Origin: Carnobacterium alterfunditum DSM 5972
Lineage (GTDB): Bacteria; Bacillota; Bacilli; Lactobacillales; Carnobacteriaceae
Reading direction: 5' to 3'
Assembly: GCF_000744115.1 (NCBI RefSeq)
Contig: NZ_JQLG01000004.1
Coordinates: 2,206,190-2,270,189, forward strand
Length of the DNA: 64,000 nt
Part shown: one piece after another, positions 21,955 to 31,186 of the stretch
Layout: each line of letters starts with the position of its first letter
Position numbering within the stretch: position 1 is the first letter of the stretch
Notes under the pieces: model-generated
The model's input: the letters and a program-made list of their open reading frames with translations, nothing else
Databases searched by the model: none
What the model was told of the DNA's origin: nothing
Made by a program: the position numbers and the translations under genes

Positions 21955-23454
21955 GGCTCTACGTCAAATGGTGTGGATGAGCTAAATTTAGTTGGAAATA
22001 ACGTCTTGTTTAAGCAGCGTGAGAGAATCTTCTCGCGCTGCTTTTTTTTGCTTTAAAACTAATCAAAATACGACATCTAAAGTTCTGAAAATTCCGATAA
22101 CCATAAGCAACCCGTTTGATGACTTTTATTTTATTGATTGACCCTTCTAAAGCACCGTTAGAATAGGGATACATAAAAGTATGTTTTATCCTAGGCAAGT
22201 GTTTACGCAGGGTTTTAAGGGCAGTCTGCATAAAAGGAGATAACTCTTTAGGAGAAGCCTTAAGTACAAGGTTTTTAAACCCTTTATAGTCATTTTTTTT
22301 AGAATAATAAAGAAGATTTTGATACAAATCATACGTCGCTTTAAGAGTCTCGTCGAGCGTAAGTAGGTAGTCGATGATTTCTGTATTCGGTAAAGGTTTT
22401 TTAAAGAGTCGTTGATAGCGGTAATCCTTAAAATTTAAGTCGTCTGAATCCTTTAACAGGAGTTGCCAGTACCTTTTAAATTTTCTGTAATTCTTTAAAT
22501 CTTCTGAATTAGAGGTATGGAATTGTTTCATTGTTTGAACTCTGGTTTGATTCAACGAGCGTGATATCAACTGAACGATATGGAAACGGTCAATGATCAC
22601 TTTAGCATTAGGAAAGAGATCTTTAACTAATGTAAAGTAGGCCGCGTTCATGTCTACGACAATCGTTTTTACGTTCATCCTCGTCTTATAGGGATAGCGA
22701 AGAAAGTGACGGCGTAAAGCTAGTAGCAGCCGAGTTGGCAAGATATCGATTGGTTCATGTGTGTCTGCATTCGAATAAATAAAGCTCATTTTTCCTTCGA
22801 CGTTTTTAACGGATTGAAATTCATCGAAAGAGAGGTGTTGCGGCAAGGATTTGAAGGTATTTTTAACAGACTGATTGAGTTGTTTCAAGACTCTGTCTAC
22901 AGTGGTAGGAGAAACAAAATGCCGTTTAGACAGGTCTTTTATAGAAATAGTGTCGGCTAATTCAACCGCGATAGACTGTTTGACCCGTTTAGCGATGAAG
23001 CAACCTTCTTCAATTTCAGGAGAACGTGCAACAAAGGTAACACCGCATGCTCTACAAAGAAACCGCTGCTTCTTTAATCGAATAGACGTTGCATAATGAG
23101 TCGAACTGACCCATTTAACCCTAGAGGTTAAATACCCATTCTTTACAATAGAGTAGGCGTGGTTCTTCATCCCACAACACTCACAGTGAGTGGGTTTGTA
23201 CGTTAAAGTGGCATAGAAAACTTTTGATCTGAACCCTTTGATTCGTTTCTCCTCGCAAAATTTTTCATCAAAAAAGATATTTTTATCTTTTAAATCAAGT
23301 GCAGTTCGGATACAATTATTATGAGACATATGAATTTTCCTTTCTAGTGGGTTGTCGTGACTTTATTCTAACTGGAAAATTCATTTGTTTCTATTTTTTT
23401 ATAAAAAAATAGGTGCGAATGAATTTCTTCATCCACACCAAAAATTATACAGCC
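21955..23454. mobile_element. ISL3-family insertion sequence, complete (1,500 bp)
   Basis: The left end GGCTCTACGTCAAATGGTGT and the complement of the right end, GGCTGTATAATTTTTGGTGT, are terminal inverted repeats; both continue as GGATGA. They are flanked by an exact 8-bp duplication, attttaaa (21947-21954 and 23455-23462). The insertion split the A-rich side from the stem of the rbfA terminator, which resumes at 23461. One intact transposase gene lies on the minus strand. Confidence 0.93.
22010..23329 (-). CDS. ISL3-family transposase
   Basis: The 439-residue transposase starts with a zinc-binding region (CECCGMKN around residue 52 and CRACGV near 93) and a helix-turn-helix part (LSKRHFVSPTTVDRVL). 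A DDE domain follows, with VVDMNAAY, IDRFHIV (Asp) and the late SNGALEGSINKIK (Glu) motifs. Unbroken frame. The start lies 125 bases inside the right terminal repeat. Similar ends found at 3343-3506 suggest that it, or a relative, has moved in this genome before. Confidence 0.93.
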   Translation of the reverse strand: MSHNNCIRTALDLKDKNIFFDEKFCEEKRIKGFRSKVFYATLTYKPTHCECCGMKNHAYSIVKNGYLTSRVKWVSSTHYATSIRLKKQRFLCRACGVTFVARSPEIEEGCFIAKRVKQSIAVELADTISIKDLSKRHFVSPTTVDRVLKQLNQSVKNTFKSLPQHLSFDEFQSVKNVEGKMSFIYSNADTHEPIDILPTRLLLALRRHFLRYPYKTRMNVKTIVVDMNAAYFTLVKDLFPNAKVIIDRFHIVQLISRSLNQTRVQTMKQFHTSNSEDLKNYRKFKRYWQLLLKDSDDLNFKDYRYQRLFKKPLPNTEIIDYLLTLDETLKATYDLYQNLLYYSKKNDYKGFKNLVLKASPKELSPFMQTALKTLRKHLPRIKHTFMYPYSNGALEGSINKIKVIKRVAYGYRNFQNFRCRILISFKAKKSSARRFSHAA

Positions 23455-23460
23455 ATTTTA

Positions 23461-23495
23461 AACCTCCAAAGGGCAACCCTTTGGAGGTTTTTTTA
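23461..23495 (+). terminator. Original rbfA operon terminator, displaced by the ISL3 element
   Basis: AACCTCCAAAGGG and CCCTTTGGAGGTT form a 13-bp stem with a CAA loop, followed by seven T. Its first bases are part of the ISL3 target duplication. Confidence 0.9.
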
Positions 23496-23556
23496 ATTGA
23501 AAAATCAAAATACAACAGGGAGAAAAGTCTTTTAAAAATCAAATAGTTATCTGAGG

Positions 23557-23565
23557 TGGTATAAT
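23557..23565 (+). promoter_or_regulatory. Extended -10 promoter of the LysM deacetylase gene
   Basis: TGG followed by consensus TATAAT (23560-23565). No clear -35 seen. It implies a leader of about 75 bases. Confidence 0.5.
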
Positions 23566-23645
23566 AAAAGTGAAAGGAGAGCTGAGAACCTAGAGGGAAA
23601 AATGCATTGGAAAAACTTACTTAAAAAAATAAAGGGGTGAGTAAC

Positions 23646-25007
23646 ATGCGTTTAAAAATTGGATTGGCTAGTCTTCTACTGACACTAATGCTCTTATTCA
23701 GTTTAACTTTCGCTTTACCGGTCACTGCTGCCAGCTCTCAATATATAACTAAAGGGAATACAACATCTAAAATGGTCGCTTTTACGTTTGATGATGGTTC
23801 AGATGGCAAAAATACTACTAAAATTTTACAGATTTTAAGCGCAAATAAAATCAAAGCTACTTTTTTCATTACTGGTAAAGCAGCAGAAAATCATCCGCAA
23901 TTGATCAAAAATATTGCTGACCAAGGGCATCAATTTGGCAATCACTCATACTCTCATCCTGACTTTACTAAAATAAGTGCAGCTCAGATCAAAACGGAAT
24001 TAGATAAAGGGGAAGCTGTTATTAAAAATATTAGTGGAAAGACTACTAAACCCTATTTTCGTGCACCTTTTGGCTCAATGAATGCCGCTTCATTGTTAGC
24101 GGTTGGTAATTTGGGCTATACAAAAACGATTGGCTGGACGATTGATACAGTCGATTGGAAAGGGGTCTCTTCTAGTGAGATCACGAATAAAGTTGTAAAT
24201 AATGCAACTCCAGGAATGATTGTTTTGATGCATACAGGAGAAGGTGCTACAGGTACCCCAGGAGCACTCCAAAATATGATCAACCAATTGAAGGCTAAAG
24301 GATACACCTTTGTTACGATCAGCCAAATGCTGTCTACTGGCACGCAAACAGCTACTAGTGGCCAACACATTGTCAAATCAGGTGAGACTTTAACTAAGAT
24401 CGCCAGTCTTTATGGAGTGACTGTTCAACAATTGGCAACAGCTAATAAGTTAACCAATATAAACGTGATTCGTGTCGGCCAAATTCTTATCATTCCGACT
24501 ACTAACTATACCGTTAAAGCAGGTGATACCTTAACCAAAATTGCTAATGCATATAATGTAACCGTTCAACAGTTAGTGGCTGCCAATAACTTGACCAATC
24601 CTAATATACTGAAAATAGGCCAAACGATAAAAATTCCTGCTAAAACTGGTACGATTGTTCCACAACCGGTACCAACGACAATCAATTACACCGTTAAGGC
24701 TGGAGATACTCTTTACAGCATTGCTAAAAGATATGGCGTGACTGTTCAATCGATCGTCACAGCAAACAAATTAGCCAGTGCGAATGTAATAATGGTCGGT
24801 CAAATCCTGAAAATCCCTGCTAGTACCGGTACGATCGTTCCAAAACCGGTACCAACAACAGTCAATTATACCGTTAAGGCTGGAGATACTCTTTACAGCA
24901 TTGCTAAAAGATACGGCGTGACTGTTCAATCGATCGTCACTATAAATAAATTGGCTAGTGCGAATGTAATAAAGATTGGTCAAGTCTTAAAAATACCCAC
25001 AGTCTAA
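23646..25007 (+). CDS. Secreted polysaccharide deacetylase with four LysM domains
   Basis: The 453-residue exported enzyme has a signal peptide (residues 1-28, ending VTA-AS), then a NodB domain (about 42-215). It carries TFDD (catalytic Asp49, metal Asp50), HSYSH (metal His100, His104), RAPFG and LMHTG. It most likely removes acetyl groups from peptidoglycan N-acetylglucosamine or muramic acid. Four LysM modules (about 223-453) anchor it to the wall. The last two are encoded by near-identical 180-bp repeats. ATG 23646 is preferred over GTG three codons earlier because AAAGGGG is correctly spaced. Substrate is inferred. Confidence 0.9.
   Translation: MRLKIGLASLLLTLMLLFSLTFALPVTAASSQYITKGNTTSKMVAFTFDDGSDGKNTTKILQILSANKIKATFFITGKAAENHPQLIKNIADQGHQFGNHSYSHPDFTKISAAQIKTELDKGEAVIKNISGKTTKPYFRAPFGSMNAASLLAVGNLGYTKTIGWTIDTVDWKGVSSSEITNKVVNNATPGMIVLMHTGEGATGTPGALQNMINQLKAKGYTFVTISQMLSTGTQTATSGQHIVKSGETLTKIASLYGVTVQQLATANKLTNINVIRVGQILIIPTTNYTVKAGDTLTKIANAYNVTVQQLVAANNLTNPNILKIGQTIKIPAKTGTIVPQPVPTTINYTVKAGDTLYSIAKRYGVTVQSIVTANKLASANVIMVGQILKIPASTGTIVPKPVPTTVNYTVKAGDTLYSIAKRYGVTVQSIVTINKLASANVIKIGQVLKIPTV
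24642..25001 (+). repeat. Two 180-bp tandem repeats coding linker plus LysM
   Basis: Units 24642-24821 and 24822-25001 are almost identical over linker (TGTIVP.PVPTT) and LysM, with a stretch of over 60 bases unchanged. The first two LysM copies are much more diverged, so this pair looks like a recent in-frame duplication. Confidence 0.85.
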
Positions 25008-25030
25008 TACTGCTAGGCAATAGAATATGC

Positions 25031-25082
25031 TAAGGCCAAAGTGTACAACTGATTTTTGCTTGTATGCTTTGGCCTTAATTTG
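25031..25082 (+). terminator. Terminator after the deacetylase gene
   Basis: TAAGGCCAAAG and CTTTGGCCTTA form an 11-bp stem, extended inside by TACAA/TTGTA, followed by a modest T-rich stretch. Confidence 0.75.
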
Positions 25083-25139
25083 AATTTCTTTACTCTTTGC
25101 TTTTTTTCTTTACACTAAGTGTGTAAAGGAGGTTTTTAA

Positions 25140-25694
25140 ATGTCGGATTTTTTGATAAACATACAAACAGAAATGGGAACGCCAAATCTTTTATTTGATA
25201 GTTGGACGCCTGTCATTAGAATCTTTTTTTCAACAATTATAACCTTTATATTGTTACTGGCTAGCTTAAGAATTTTTGGAAATAGAAGTGTTTCAAATAT
25301 GAGTATACAGGATGTTATCACTTCATTTACGATAGGGTCAACAGTATCATCTACTATGATCTTAAAAGATGTTACTATAATAAATGGGTTTTTAGCAATC
25401 ACATTACTTTTGTCCATGCAATTCCTTGTTTCAAAAATCATCAGCAAATGGTCCTATTTTTCAAAATTTATTAATCCAGCTCCAAAAGTTTTATTTTTAA
25501 AGGGTGCTTTCTTAGAAAATACAATGAAAAAAAGTCGCGTAACTAAAGAAGATATTTATTCTGCTATTCGAATCCAAGCTAGATGTTCTTCAGATAAGGT
25601 TTTTGCAGTTGTGTTAGAATCTAATGGAAATCTTTCAGTAGTGACTGAAGTCAGTCCAGACTATGAAGAAGAAATTTTAAAATATCTAGACTAA
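25140..25694 (+). CDS. YetF/DUF421 family membrane protein
   Basis: The 184-residue protein has two or three hydrophobic segments in its first 100 residues, then a soluble domain. RIFGNRSVSNMSIQDVITSFTIGS and the later APKVLFLKGAFLENTMKK...TKEDI fit the DUF421 family (YetF, YdfS, YrbG of Bacillus). Members are linked to spore or envelope functions, but the activity is not known. Ribosome site AAGGAGG stands 7-8 bases before ATG. It is a single gene between the deacetylase and truB. Confidence 0.8.
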   Translation: MSDFLINIQTEMGTPNLLFDSWTPVIRIFFSTIITFILLLASLRIFGNRSVSNMSIQDVITSFTIGSTVSSTMILKDVTIINGFLAITLLLSMQFLVSKIISKWSYFSKFINPAPKVLFLKGAFLENTMKKSRVTKEDIYSAIRIQARCSSDKVFAVVLESNGNLSVVTEVSPDYEEEILKYLD

Positions 25695-25817
25695 AGAGAC
25701 TGGGACATAGTTCTTGGTCTCTGATTTTGTATTCTTGACCTTTTCTACGTATCCAATCATTGTAAAGGAGCTTTCGTTTAAGTTTATTGATTCAATAGAT
25801 GACAAATAAAAATCTTT

Positions 25818-25974
25818 TTGACTAATAAAGTAGAATTAATGTTTAAATGAGCATTGAAACAAATTTCCATTTAACTAATAAACTGATTTTATTGATTAAA
25901 CGAGTATAAAACAAGTTTCCATTTGACTAATCATACAGACTTATCCATTAAACAAGTATAAAATGATGTTTTAT
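25818..25974. repeat. Three imperfect 52-53-bp tandem repeats upstream of truB
   Basis: Units 25818-25870, 25871-25922 and 25923-25974 share a TT(G/A)ACTAAT start, an ATTAAAC-AGTAT middle and an A-rich TTTCCAT-type end. The 413-base gap between the DUF421 gene and truB holds no convincing gene. These repeats and the truB promoter are the only structure seen. Confidence 0.7.
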
Positions 25975-26063
25975 TTAGTAAAGGTTGATTTCAATTCTCT
26001 CACTAAAACAGATAATTGAACTAATACACGGTTAATAAATGGATGACGTCATTTTGGTAATTA

Positions 26064-26072
26064 TGGTATACT
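26064..26072 (+). promoter_or_regulatory. Extended -10 promoter of truB-ribF
   Basis: TGG followed by TATACT (26067-26072); the -35 region is weak. It lies 36 bases before the truB ATG. Confidence 0.5.
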
Positions 26073-26107
26073 TGAAGAGTTGAAAAAAGGAAGGTTGGGA
26101 TCAAGCA

Positions 26108-27025
26108 ATGGAAGGTATTCTCCCTTTATGGAAAGAACGCGGCATGACTAGTCATGATTGTGTATTTAAACTTAGAAAAATTTTAAAAACAAAAAAAATT
26201 GGACATACAGGTACGTTGGATCCAGATGTCGACGGCGTATTGCCTATTTGTGTTGGAAAAGCTACAAAAGTTGTCGAGTACATGATGGAAACAGGTAAAG
26301 GCTACATAGGAGAAATTACACTTGGTTATTCGACAACAACAGAAGACCGCAGCGGTGAAATTGTTGAGCAAGTCGAAGTAGAAGAAGTACCGACGCTTGA
26401 AGCGATTGATGCTGCCATGAAAAACATGGAAGGAAAAATCACTCAAATACCGCCAATGTATTCAGCAGTAAAAGTGAATGGGAAAAAATTATATGAGTAT
26501 GCTAGAGCTGGTGAAACCGTTGAACGACCAGAAAGAGTTGCGGAGATAAAACAATTCAAACGGACTTCAGACGTGGTCGTAGATAAAGAAAGAGGGACGG
26601 TCTCTTGGAAGTTTGAGGTGGCGTGCGGAAAAGGGACTTACGTTCGTACGTTGGCTGTAGACTTAGGTAGACAACTTGGATACCCAGCGCACATGTCTGA
26701 TTTAACGCGTGTGCTTAGTGGTACGTTTAAAGCTAGCGATTGTTTAACGTTAGCCCAAGTTGCTGAAAAAATGGAACAAGAAGAAATTGACGAAGTTTTA
26801 TTTCCTCTAGAATTTGGTCTAAAAGACTTAGCTTCATTCGATATTGATGAAACCTTATGGGATAAAGTGAAAAATGGAGCTGTGTTGCCAATCGATACTA
26901 TTCCAGCTGATTTGTCGATGCCAGTTGTTTTCATTTATTTGCAAAAAGCGGTTAGTATTTATGTTGTCCATCCACAAAAAAAAGATTATTTGAAACCAAT
27001 CAAAGTATTAAGGAATAATTTGTAG
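26108..27025 (+). CDS. truB: tRNA pseudouridine(55) synthase
   Basis: The 305-residue enzyme makes pseudouridine 55 in the T loop of tRNAs. It begins with the typical G(I)LPLWKERGMTSHD. The catalytic loop KIGHTGTLDPDVDGVLP (about residues 36-52) contains the nucleophilic Asp. Later GKGTYVRTLAVDLG is conserved, and a small C-terminal PUA-like part follows. ribF starts 15 bases on. In most Firmicutes truB directly follows rbfA; here about 4 kb of other genes and an IS intervene. Confidence 0.97.
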   Translation: MEGILPLWKERGMTSHDCVFKLRKILKTKKIGHTGTLDPDVDGVLPICVGKATKVVEYMMETGKGYIGEITLGYSTTTEDRSGEIVEQVEVEEVPTLEAIDAAMKNMEGKITQIPPMYSAVKVNGKKLYEYARAGETVERPERVAEIKQFKRTSDVVVDKERGTVSWKFEVACGKGTYVRTLAVDLGRQLGYPAHMSDLTRVLSGTFKASDCLTLAQVAEKMEQEEIDEVLFPLEFGLKDLASFDIDETLWDKVKNGAVLPIDTIPADLSMPVVFIYLQKAVSIYVVHPQKKDYLKPIKVLRNNL

Positions 27026-27040
27026 AGGAGTTTTTACACT

Positions 27041-28003
27041 GTGGAAATCATTAAACTGCATCATCCGTATCTAGCAGATGAAATCCCTGAAGACAAAGTA
27101 GTGTTAGCTTTAGGTTTTTTTGATGGCGTACATAGAGGCCATCAAGAAGTGATTTTTAGGGCAAAAAGTCTTGCTGATAAAAACAATTTAAAATTAGCAG
27201 TCATGACATTCAATCAACATCCCTCAATTGTTTTTAAAAAATTAAATTCGGATCAGCATAAATATCTTTCAACTGTATCTCGCAAAGAGGAATTGATGGA
27301 GAAAATTGGCGTTGATTATCTTTATGAAGTCGACTTTACATCTGCGTTCGCTAGTTTAACACCACAAGATTTTGTGGATCAATACATTGTTGGATTACAT
27401 GCACAAACAGTCGTAGCAGGTTTTGACTATTCATTTGGCAAAAAGGAAGTTGCTTCAATGGTACATTTGCCAATGTATGCTAATAATCGTTTTGAGATAG
27501 TTGTAGTGGAAAAACAAACATTGAGAGAAGAAAAAATTAGTTCTACACGGATTCGTTCAGCTTTAGAAGTTGGAGATATGCCTGTTGCTAATAATCTCTT
27601 AGGTTATATCTACGCTACTCCTGGAAGAGTCATACATGGAGACGCCAGGGGAAGGCTGTTAGGATTCCCAACAGCGAACATCGAAGTTGAGAACCTTGTT
27701 AAGCTGCCTCGTAAGGGTGTATATGTTGTTGAAATAGTAGTGGGTGGAAGAACGTATAAAGGAATGGCTTCAATTGGACACAATGTAACGTTTGAAGCGA
27801 ACCGTCCATTAACGGTCGAAGTTTACATTCTTGATTTTAGTGCTGACATCTATGGTGAAGAAGTAAAGGTATTATGGCATGATTATTTACGAGATGAAAA
27901 AAAGTTTGATTCGATTGACGCTTTAATTGCGCAACTTAAACAAGACGAATTGGATACGGCACAATTTTTTGAACAGACTAATAAATCAAACCAGAATAAG
28001 TAA
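27041..28003 (+). CDS. ribF: Bifunctional riboflavin kinase / FAD synthetase
   Basis: The 320-residue enzyme makes FMN and then FAD. The N-terminal nucleotidyltransferase domain shows GFFDGVHRGHQ (about 27-37) and the late SSTRIRSAL. The C-terminal flavokinase barrel has GDARGRLLGFPTANI and KGVYVV. GTG start preceded by GAGGAG. Co-transcribed with truB, as in most lactic acid bacteria. It ends at a hairpin terminator. Confidence 0.97.
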   Translation: MEIIKLHHPYLADEIPEDKVVLALGFFDGVHRGHQEVIFRAKSLADKNNLKLAVMTFNQHPSIVFKKLNSDQHKYLSTVSRKEELMEKIGVDYLYEVDFTSAFASLTPQDFVDQYIVGLHAQTVVAGFDYSFGKKEVASMVHLPMYANNRFEIVVVEKQTLREEKISSTRIRSALEVGDMPVANNLLGYIYATPGRVIHGDARGRLLGFPTANIEVENLVKLPRKGVYVVEIVVGGRTYKGMASIGHNVTFEANRPLTVEVYILDFSADIYGEEVKVLWHDYLRDEKKFDSIDALIAQLKQDELDTAQFFEQTNKSNQNK

Positions 28004-28034
28004 TGGAGCATATCCGAAAGTAATTGAACAGAGT

Positions 28035-28068
28035 AAACAAGAGACAATTGTTTCTTGTTTTTTTTTGC
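28035..28068 (+). terminator. Terminator after ribF
   Basis: AACAAGAGACAA and TTGTTTCTTGTT pair over 12 positions (one G-U), with a long T-run. Confidence 0.75.
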
Positions 28069-28119
28069 ATAAAATGATAAAACAATAAGGGCTCTTGCTA
28101 AGAGAGTCCTTCTGATTTA

Positions 28120-28200
28120 TACAATATTTATGAATAAAGTAGCTTAATATACAATAAAATTTCAAATAAAAGCTATAAAATACATAATAAAGCATAAAAA
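28120..28200. promoter_or_regulatory. Possible ArgR operator region upstream of argG
   Basis: Several AT-rich half-sites resembling ARG boxes occur here: TTATGAATAAA near 28127, and ACAATAAAATTTCAA near 28152. They lie 70-150 bases before argG, and arginine-biosynthesis genes are normally ArgR-controlled. By eye the match is only fair. Confidence 0.3.
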
Positions 28201-28212
28201 AACAATTTAAGC

Positions 28213-28241
28213 TTGTTTTAATCTTTTTGCCATGTTAGGAT
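28213..28241 (+). promoter_or_regulatory. Promoter of argG-argH
   Basis: TTGTTT (28213-28218), a 17-base spacer and TAGGAT (28236-28241). Confidence 0.5.
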
Positions 28242-28279
28242 ACGTTCATGCAATAAAATTAATTGGATGAGGTGTTTTT

Positions 28280-29494
28280 ATGAATAAAGGAAAAGTTGTT
28301 TTAGCTTACTCAGGTGGATTGGATACTTCAGTATCAATTAAATGGTTAATAGATGAAGGGTATGAGGTCATCGCTTGTTGTTTGGATGTAGGAGAAGGAA
28401 AAAACCTGGATTTTATTAAAGAAAAGGCGATACAAATCGGTGCTTCTGCTTCATATACGATTGACGCTAAAGTAGAATTTGCTAATGACTTTGCATTGAT
28501 CGCGTTACAAGCGCACACATATTATGAAGGTAAGTATCCGCTAATATCAGCGTTATCTCGTCCTTTAATTGCTAAAAAATTGGTTGAAGTAGCTATAAAA
28601 GAAAAAGCGGTAGCAGTAGCACATGGGTGTACCGGAAAAGGAAATGATCAAGTTCGTTTTGAAGTTGCCATTCATTCTTTAGCTCCAGATTTAAAAGTAA
28701 TCGCACCGGTTCGTGATTGGACATGGTCAAGGGAAGAAGAGATCAACTATGCTATTGAACACTCTATTCCGGTTCCAATTGATTTAGACAATCCTTTCTC
28801 TATTGATCAAAATCTTTGGGGAAGAAGCAATGAATGTGGCGTCTTAGAAAATCCTTGGATCGCACCACCAGAAGTAGCCTATGAGTTAACAGCGAGTTTA
28901 GAAAATACTCCTGATAGCCCAGAAATGATTGAAATTGAATTCTTAGCGGGAGTTCCAGTAGCTCTTGATGGTTCAAAATACGAGTTGTCTGATTTGATCC
29001 AACAGTTGAACAGCATTGCTGGAAAACATGGGATTGGACGGATCGATCATATTGAAAATAGATTGATTGGTATCAAATCTCGTGAAATCTATGAAGCTCC
29101 TGGGGCAGTGACACTTATGACCGCTCATAAAGAATTGGAAGATCTTACATTCGTTAAAGATACTGCACACTTTAAACCAATAATTGAACAGAAAATAACA
29201 GAAATGATCTATAACGGATTATGGTACAATCCATTGACTGAAAGCTTGATTGCTTTTTTGAAATCAACTCAAAAGTATGTAAATGGAACGGTAAGAGTGA
29301 AATTATTTAAAGGCCACGCAATCGTGGAAGGCAGAAAGTCTCCAAACTCACTTTATGATGAAGATTTAGCAACTTATACTTCTGCAGATACATTTAATCA
29401 AGAAGCCTCTGTTGGATTTATTAAGTTATGGGGTCTGCCTACAAAAGTTCATGCAGAAGTTAATAAACCAAAAGTTACTATCAAGAATAAGTAA
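28280..29494 (+). CDS. argG: Argininosuccinate synthase
   Basis: The 404-residue ATP-dependent enzyme joins citrulline and aspartate, the penultimate step of arginine synthesis. The PP-loop [15 protein letters not shown] sits at residues 9-23. [13 protein letters not shown] and the substrate-binding [12 protein letters not shown] are conserved. Length normal. It is followed by argH after a 25-base gap, so both final steps of arginine synthesis share a transcript. No other arg gene is in the window. Confidence 0.97.
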   Translation: MNKGKVVLAYSGGLDTSVSIKWLIDEGYEVIACCLDVGEGKNLDFIKEKAIQIGASASYTIDAKVEFANDFALIALQAHTYYEGKYPLISALSRPLIAKKLVEVAIKEKAVAVAHGCTGKGNDQVRFEVAIHSLAPDLKVIAPVRDWTWSREEEINYAIEHSIPVPIDLDNPFSIDQNLWGRSNECGVLENPWIAPPEVAYELTASLENTPDSPEMIEIEFLAGVPVALDGSKYELSDLIQQLNSIAGKHGIGRIDHIENRLIGIKSREIYEAPGAVTLMTAHKELEDLTFVKDTAHFKPIIEQKITEMIYNGLWYNPLTESLIAFLKSTQKYVNGTVRVKLFKGHAIVEGRKSPNSLYDEDLATYTSADTFNQEASVGFIKLWGLPTKVHAEVNKPKVTIKNK

Positions 29495-29519
29495 TCTTAA
29501 ACAAGGATAGGATGACAAC

Positions 29520-30899
29520 ATGAAAAAATTATGGGGCGGTCGTTTTGAAGGAGAAAGTCAAAAATGGATCGATGAATTTGGTGCTTCGATCGAAGTAGAC
29601 CAAGTTTTAGCGGAAGAAGATATTATAGGAAGTTTGGCACATGTTAAAATGTTAGCTAAGACGTCTATTATTCTTCAAGAAGAAGCAGATGAGATCATCA
29701 GAGGATTAGAAATTCTTTTAGTAAAAGCCCAAAAGAAAGAATTGGTATTCTCTATTGCTAATGAAGACATTCATTTAAATATCGAAACGCTTCTTCATAA
29801 AGAGATTGGGCTAGTCGCAGGGAAACTACACACTGCAAGAAGCCGAAATGATCAAGTAGCCACCGATATGCATCTTTATTTAAAACGTCAAGTTGGTGAA
29901 ATTTCTGGATCGCTTATGGACCTAGAAAAAGTTATTCTGCTAAAAGCGGAAAAACATGTTGAAACCATTATTCCTGGATATACGCATTTACAACATGCGC
30001 AGCCTATCTCTTTTGCTCACCATTTGTTGGCGTATTACAATATGTTTAAACGTGATTTAGAAAGATACCAAGATAGTTTGAAACGCATCGATTGTTCCCC
30101 TTTAGGAGCAGCAGCTTTGGCAGGAACGACATTTCCAATCGATCGTTTGGATACCGCAGAACAATTAGGCTTTAGTTCCGTTTATTCAAATAGTATGGAT
30201 GCCGTTAGTGATCGTGATTTCATCTTAGAATTTTTGTCGAATAGCAGCATACTGATGGTGCATCTTTCACGTTTTTGCGAAGAAATAATTCTTTGGACAA
30301 GTCATGAATATCAGTTCGTTAGTTTAACGGATGCCTTTTCAACAGGTAGTTCGATCATGCCGCAAAAGAAAAATCCGGATATGGCAGAATTGATTCGTGG
30401 TAAAACAGGCAGAGTGTACGGCAATTTATTTTCACTGTTGACGGTAATGAAAAGTTTGCCACTAGCTTATAACAAGGATCTGCAAGAAGACAAAGAAGGT
30501 ATGTTCGACACAGTAAAAACTGTCAAAGATTGTTTGAACGTATTTGCTGGTATGTTGGATGATATGATCGTGCACGAAGAAAAAATGAGTGAAGCAACAA
30601 CTAAAGATTTTTCCAATGCGACAGAGTTAGCTGATTATCTTGCTTCCAGAGGTATTCCGTTTAGAGAAGCACATGAAATAGTTGGAAAACTTGTTTTAAA
30701 GTGCTTGAAAAACGGCAATTATTTACAAGATATTTCATTAGCAGATTTTCAAGAAGCAGCTCCTATCATTCAAGAAGATGTGTATTCTTTGTTAGAATCT
30801 CGTGTGGCTGTTGAACGCAGAAATTCTTTAGGCGGTACTGGTTTTGTCCAAATAAGAACTGAACTAGAAAAAGCAAAAAAAGAATGCCAGTTAAATTAG
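29520..30899 (+). CDS. argH: Argininosuccinate lyase
   Basis: The 459-residue fumarase/aspartase-family enzyme splits argininosuccinate into arginine and fumarate. It starts with KLWGGRF, carries [13 protein letters not shown] and HLQHAQP, and has the family signature [12 protein letters not shown] with the catalytic Ser loop at about residue 278-289. It lies 25 bases after argG and ends at a strong terminator. Confidence 0.97.
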   Translation: MKKLWGGRFEGESQKWIDEFGASIEVDQVLAEEDIIGSLAHVKMLAKTSIILQEEADEIIRGLEILLVKAQKKELVFSIANEDIHLNIETLLHKEIGLVAGKLHTARSRNDQVATDMHLYLKRQVGEISGSLMDLEKVILLKAEKHVETIIPGYTHLQHAQPISFAHHLLAYYNMFKRDLERYQDSLKRIDCSPLGAAALAGTTFPIDRLDTAEQLGFSSVYSNSMDAVSDRDFILEFLSNSSILMVHLSRFCEEIILWTSHEYQFVSLTDAFSTGSSIMPQKKNPDMAELIRGKTGRVYGNLFSLLTVMKSLPLAYNKDLQEDKEGMFDTVKTVKDCLNVFAGMLDDMIVHEEKMSEATTKDFSNATELADYLASRGIPFREAHEIVGKLVLKCLKNGNYLQDISLADFQEAAPIIQEDVYSLLESRVAVERRNSLGGTGFVQIRTELEKAKKECQLN

Positions 30900-30980
30900 G
30901 ACTGGTCAACAAATGGTGTTGCTATGAACAACAAAGCTACGAATATTAGAAATTTCAGACCTAAAATCAATGAGAAGAAA

Positions 30981-31024
30981 AAGTATTAAAAATGAATTAT
31001 TTCATTTTTAATACTTTTTTTCTA
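30981..31024 (+). terminator. Terminator after argH
   Basis: AAGTATTAAAAATGAA and TTCATTTTTAATACTT form a 16-bp stem with a TTAT loop and T-run. Confidence 0.9.
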
Positions 31025-31103
31025 GGCTGAAAATGGATAAATCAAGCGGAAAATCAATGTTTTTAATAAACGTCAAAATTAGTCAAAAAATAAGCAAAAA
31101 TTA

Positions 31104-31132
31104 TTGACAGGAACAATTATATTTGGTAAATT
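31104..31132 (+). promoter_or_regulatory. Promoter of hrcA-grpE-dnaK
   Basis: Consensus TTGACA (31104-31109), a 17-base spacer and TAAATT (31127-31132) with TGG before it. The CIRCE operator begins 11 bases downstream, overlapping the expected transcript start. Confidence 0.8.
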
Positions 31133-31142
31133 AATAAATGTA

Positions 31143-31169
31143 TTAGCACTCAATAGTTTCAAGTGCTAA
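31143..31169 (+). promoter_or_regulatory. CIRCE operator (HrcA binding site)
   Basis: TTAGCACTC, nine bases, AAGTGCTAA. This matches the CIRCE consensus TTAGCACTC-N9-GAGTGCTAA with a single change. HrcA bound here represses the chaperone operon, and heat stress relieves it. Confidence 0.97.
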
Positions 31170-31186
31170 AAAAGAGGTGATGCAAC

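Noticed and set aside
24380-25007. Regularly spaced repeats that could suggest a CRISPR array
   Set aside because: The repeats are in-frame LysM domains without unique short spacers.
28086-28111. Imperfect hairpin (AAGGGCTCTT/AAGAGAGTCCTT) after the ribF terminator
   Set aside because: Mismatched and without a T-run; the real terminator lies just upstream.
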